Source: a virus | Length of the DNA: 40,491 nt | Virus record (IMG/VR): IMGVR_UViG_3300036944_000157 | Coordinates: 1-40,491 of that record | Reading direction: 5' to 3' (one strand) | Shown: positions 38,059 through 40,491 of the stretch, one piece after another | Layout: every line of letters begins with the position of its first letter | Position numbering within the stretch: position 1 is the first letter of the stretch | The notes under the pieces: model-generated | Database searches by the model: none | The model's input: the letters and a program-made list of their open reading frames with translations, nothing else | Told to the model about the DNA's origin: nothing | Program-made: the position numbers and the translations under genes

Positions 38059-39372
38059 ATGCCAAACTACATTTTACTCGAAAGAATCGAATTAAATGCA
38101 AGTGCTGCCAGTATTACTTTTGCCAACATTCCGCAGACTGGTTATACCGATTTGAAGATTGTTGTATCTGCACGAACAACTAACGCTGCAACAAGCGATA
38201 CGGTTTTAATAAACTTTAATGGTTTAACTACAAACCAATCTTCTCGCAGAATCCAAGGCGACGGTTCTGTTGCAAGTTCTAGTACAGCAACACAATTTCC
38301 ATTTGTCGTAGATGGAAATACTTCAACTGCTAGCACTTTTGGAAATGCTGAGATTTACATTTGCAATTACAACTCTACGTCAACTTACAAATCATTCTCA
38401 ATAGATTCCGTAAGAGAAAATAACTCAGCAACAGCCGATGCTGGATACAACCAACTCTGGGCTAGTTTATGGTCAAGCAACTCTGCTATAACTTCAATTC
38501 AAATTGCTTGCCAAGGCGCTTCTTCCTTTGTCCAGTACTCAACCTTCAGCCTCTACGGTCTAGCAGCAGTCGGCACTACACCTGTCATTGCGCCAAAGGC
38601 TACTGGTGGAAACATTACAACCGACGGTACTTACTGGATCCATACATTCAATACCAGCGGCACATTTACTCCGCAGACTTCTTTGTCTTGTGACTACTTA
38701 GTAGTCGCTGGCGGTGGCGCTGGTGGTAGTGGCGGTGGTGGCGGTGGTGCGGGTGGATTTAGAACAGCAACCTCTCAAGCCCTTACTGCGACAGGTTACA
38801 CAGTAACCGTAGGCGCAGGTGGAGCAGGTAGCGCTGGTGCTGGAGCAACTGGCACTTCATCAGTATTTAATTCAACTACATCCGCAGGCGGTGGTGGTGG
38901 TGGAGTGTATGCAACTTCTGGTTTAGCAGGCGGCTCAGGTGGTGGTGGAGGTCGTGACGGTAATTCAGCGGCCTTTGGTGGCGCGGCAAGTCCAGCAGGA
39001 CAAGGAAGCGCTGGCGGTAATGGCGGCACAGGAAACTTCTACTTCGGCGGTGGAGGTGGTGGAGGTGCAAGTGCTGCTGGTGGTGTCGGTATTGGCGGTT
39101 CTGCCGTGAATGAACGCGGCGGTGCTGGTGGTAATGGTTCTGCAAATTCATATTCAGGTTCATCTGTCACTTACGCAGGTGGTGGTGGTGGTGGTGTACA
39201 AGGTAATTCCAATGCTGCATTGGGTGGCACTGGCGGTGGCGGCAATGGTGGTGCGCCAAGTGCTGGTGTAGCAGGAACCACAAACTTAGGCGGTGGCGGT
39301 GGTGGCAGTGGTAGTGGAAACGGAGCAGCAGGCGGTTCAGGAATTGTTATTATTAGATATCTAGCGGCATAA
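38059..39372 (+). CDS. Adhesin-type tail protein with glycine-rich domain, paralogue 3
   Basis: 437 residues with the same plan as its upstream neighbour: the shared beta domain (IELNASAASITFANIPQTGY to STFSLYGLAA), linker KATGGNITTDGTYWIHTFNT, glycine-rich domain and closing GGSGIVIIRYLAA. Sequence between the conserved frame residues is diverged, as expected for receptor-facing loops. AAGGGGAAACAAT precedes ATG 38059. Confidence 0.8.
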   Translation: MPNYILLERIELNASAASITFANIPQTGYTDLKIVVSARTTNAATSDTVLINFNGLTTNQSSRRIQGDGSVASSSTATQFPFVVDGNTSTASTFGNAEIYICNYNSTSTYKSFSIDSVRENNSATADAGYNQLWASLWSSNSAITSIQIACQGASSFVQYSTFSLYGLAAVGTTPVIAPKATGGNITTDGTYWIHTFNTSGTFTPQTSLSCDYLVVAGGGAGGSGGGGGGAGGFRTATSQALTATGYTVTVGAGGAGSAGAGATGTSSVFNSTTSAGGGGGGVYATSGLAGGSGGGGGRDGNSAAFGGAASPAGQGSAGGNGGTGNFYFGGGGGGGASAAGGVGIGGSAVNERGGAGGNGSANSYSGSSVTYAGGGGGGVQGNSNAALGGTGGGGNGGAPSAGVAGTTNLGGGGGGSGSGNGAAGGSGIVIIRYLAA

Positions 39373-39384
39373 GGGAGAAATAAA

Positions 39385-39699
39385 TTGGCACACTTCGCAG
39401 AAGTAGATAGCAACAACATTGTAACTCGTGTACTTGTAGTACCAGATGAGCAGGAACATCGTGGTCAAGATTTCTTGGCTAACGATCTAGGTCTTGGTGG
39501 TATTTGGGTTCAGACCAGTTACAACGCACGCATAAGAAAAAACTATGCAGGAATTTCGTACTCATACGATGCAACCCGCGATGCGTTCATCGCACCAAAG
39601 CCAGAGTGCCACGAGTCTGTGGTCTTTGACGAAGAAACTTGCACCTGGTCTTGTCCAGATGCTTCACACGTAATCATCATAGGAGAAGAAAATGTCTGA
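39385..39699 (+). CDS. 104-residue conserved tail-locus protein
   Basis: Begins AHFAEVDSNNIVTRVLVVPD, then GIWVQTSYNARIRKNYAGIS and FIAPKPECHESVVF, a pattern I know from small proteins next to fibre genes in marine and freshwater phages (role unknown). The TTG start follows AGGGAGAAATAAA. It ends eight bases into the next gene. The copy at the left end of the window retains only its last 14 codons. Confidence 0.78.
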   Translation: MAHFAEVDSNNIVTRVLVVPDEQEHRGQDFLANDLGLGGIWVQTSYNARIRKNYAGISYSYDATRDAFIAPKPECHESVVFDEETCTWSCPDASHVIIIGEENV

Positions 39700-39919
39700 T
39701 AAGAAACTAATTGTTGACTTGGCTAAAGGCACACAGACTTACGTTGACCTAACGCCAGAAGAAATCGAACAGCGTGCAGTAGATGCACAGGCTGCTGCTA
39801 TTGAAAAGGCAGAGCGTGATGCTCAAGAAGAAGCAAAGGCTGATGCAAAACTATCAGCACAGGCAAAGCTCGCAACCCTTGGTTTAACCGGGGAAGAAAT
39901 TGCAGCACTCTCTAACTGA
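39692..39919 (+). CDS. 75-residue Ala/Glu-rich tail-locus protein, copy 2
   Basis: The same gene as at 38-265 in the other haplotype. The helix reads AERDAQEEAKADAKL instead of AEADAAAEAKADAKL, and KLATLGL instead of KLAALGL. The extra charges keep the coiled-coil character. Confidence 0.75.
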   Translation: MSDKKLIVDLAKGTQTYVDLTPEEIEQRAVDAQAAAIEKAERDAQEEAKADAKLSAQAKLATLGLTGEEIAALSN

Positions 39920-39986
39920 AGACATATTCCCGTTAGCACGGGATATTGATGATGCAGTAGATGAAGCGGAAGAACAAATATACTAA
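39900..39986 (+). CDS. Possible 28-residue overlapping ORF or +1 frameshift extension, copy 2
   Basis: Same frame as at 246-332. Downstream of the 75-residue stop its protein sequence is identical (LTEDIFPLARDIDDAV, DEAEEQIY) despite two base changes; within the overlap one residue changes (Tyr to Ser). Confidence 0.4.
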   Translation: MQHSLTEDIFPLARDIDDAVDEAEEQIY

Positions 39987-39995
39987 GGAGCAGTA

Positions 39996-40491
39996 GTGGC
40001 ATACGGATCAGATATCAGCGAGGGTTTACCTTTAACCCTTTCCAACCCTGCAGGTGCCACTTATACACCTAGTGGTTATGCCTACGATGTTGCAATCGCA
40101 GGCTTGCCATTCTTCATCAGCCCATTAGATGACAGTCCTTACCGTCGAGTCACTGCTCAGTACCGCAAGCAGCAACTAGATACTACCCGCGAACCAGGTG
40201 AGCAGACGCTCACTGGTTGGTGGCTACGTTCACAGTCATCATTCCACTTTGGTCAAGGCATTAAGTTCTTTGAACCAGCACAGGATGAATCGCTACGCTT
40301 CCAGTACACAGAGTCAAAGGGTATGGATGTCTGGACTAAAGGACAGGCAACTCTGCTTCCTAAGTGCAACAGCCAACACATCACCACAGGTGGCATCAGA
40401 ACTGATGGTCGCCCTTGGCAGATAGCCCGTTCTATTCAGTGGACTACAAATAGCAATACCTACAACGGCATACTGCTAGCAGATGAGTATG
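39996..40491 (+). CDS. Large beta-rich tail protein, 5' part of second copy (cut by window end)
   Basis: The first 165 codons of the gene described at 342-2534, truncated by the window edge. All 17 base differences from copy 1 are synonymous, so this part is under strong purifying selection. Confidence 0.9.
   Translation, partial: MAYGSDISEGLPLTLSNPAGATYTPSGYAYDVAIAGLPFFISPLDDSPYRRVTAQYRKQQLDTTREPGEQTLTGWWLRSQSSFHFGQGIKFFEPAQDESLRFQYTESKGMDVWTKGQATLLPKCNSQHITTGGIRTDGRPWQIARSIQWTTNSNTYNGILLADEY

Larger units (their letters stand above)
39655..40491. repeat. Terminal direct repeat, copy 2
   Basis: The counterpart of bases 1-837. It begins inside the 104-residue gene and stops at the window edge inside the large tail gene. 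The alignment is gapless. The substitutions are nearly all silent in the tail gene; one is a serine codon change TCA to AGT with three base differences, which implies an old divergence rather than sequencing error. Confidence 0.95.

Overview
The window is one lytic, podovirus-like phage genome plus an overlap. Bases 1-837 recur at 39655-40491 at a constant offset of 39,654, so the sequence wraps onto itself and the unit genome is about 39.65 kb (circularly permuted, concatemeric or circular). The two copies differ at 32 positions by my count, with no net indel. That looks like two strains of one population joined in an assembly. A whiB gene, a sigma-like gene and small zinc proteins of a kind common in actinophages point to an actinobacterial host. 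The style (collagen-like and glycine-rich fibres, small basic virion genes) suits uncultured aquatic actinophages; this is inference. I see no integrase, repressor, tRNA or CRISPR.

Layout. (1) 1-3440: end of the late operon, with a large beta-rich tail protein and a lysis cassette (membrane protein, M15-type endolysin, two-helix holin candidate), closed by a strong UUCG terminator. (2) 3439-3800: a lone minus-strand zinc protein and divergent promoters. (3) 3800-11293: a tight plus-strand early/middle operon. It holds a proteasome-beta/HslV-like Ntn hydrolase, Cas4-like nuclease, WhiB, RecA/DnaB-fold ATPase, Hjc-like nuclease, split primase (CHC2 then TOPRIM), MazG-like protein, sigma-like protein, another PD-(D/E)XK candidate, FmdB-like zinc ribbon and methyltransferase. 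(4) 11370-15861: a minus-strand operon of 21 mostly tiny, overlapping genes, including a DnaN-like clamp, a secreted lytic transglycosylase and many zinc-ribbon miniproteins. (5) 15862-16668: a non-coding divergent region with two perfect DnaA boxes, short repeats and an AT-rich stretch, the candidate replication origin. (6) 16669-39699: the late plus-strand operon: terminase (with a TerS-like N-terminus), portal, a 1581-residue virion protein, two 370-residue virion proteins, scaffold, major capsid, small head genes, collagen-like fibre, glycosyltransferase, tail adaptor, endonuclease VII-like gene, and four fibre/adhesin genes of which three are paralogous.

How it works together. Early plus-strand genes supply replication, recombination and transcription takeover (WhiB, sigma-like). 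The minus-strand operon supplies a clamp and many probable host-modulating miniproteins. The late operon builds the particle and runs through the wrap point into lysis. Genes are packed with ATGA, TAATG and TGATG junctions, so translational coupling is probably general.

Most notable: the phage-encoded proteasome-like hydrolase with an apparently leaderless start, the DnaA-box origin, the zinc-miniprotein operon, a conserved out-of-frame coding segment after the 75-residue gene, and the duplicated adhesin modules.
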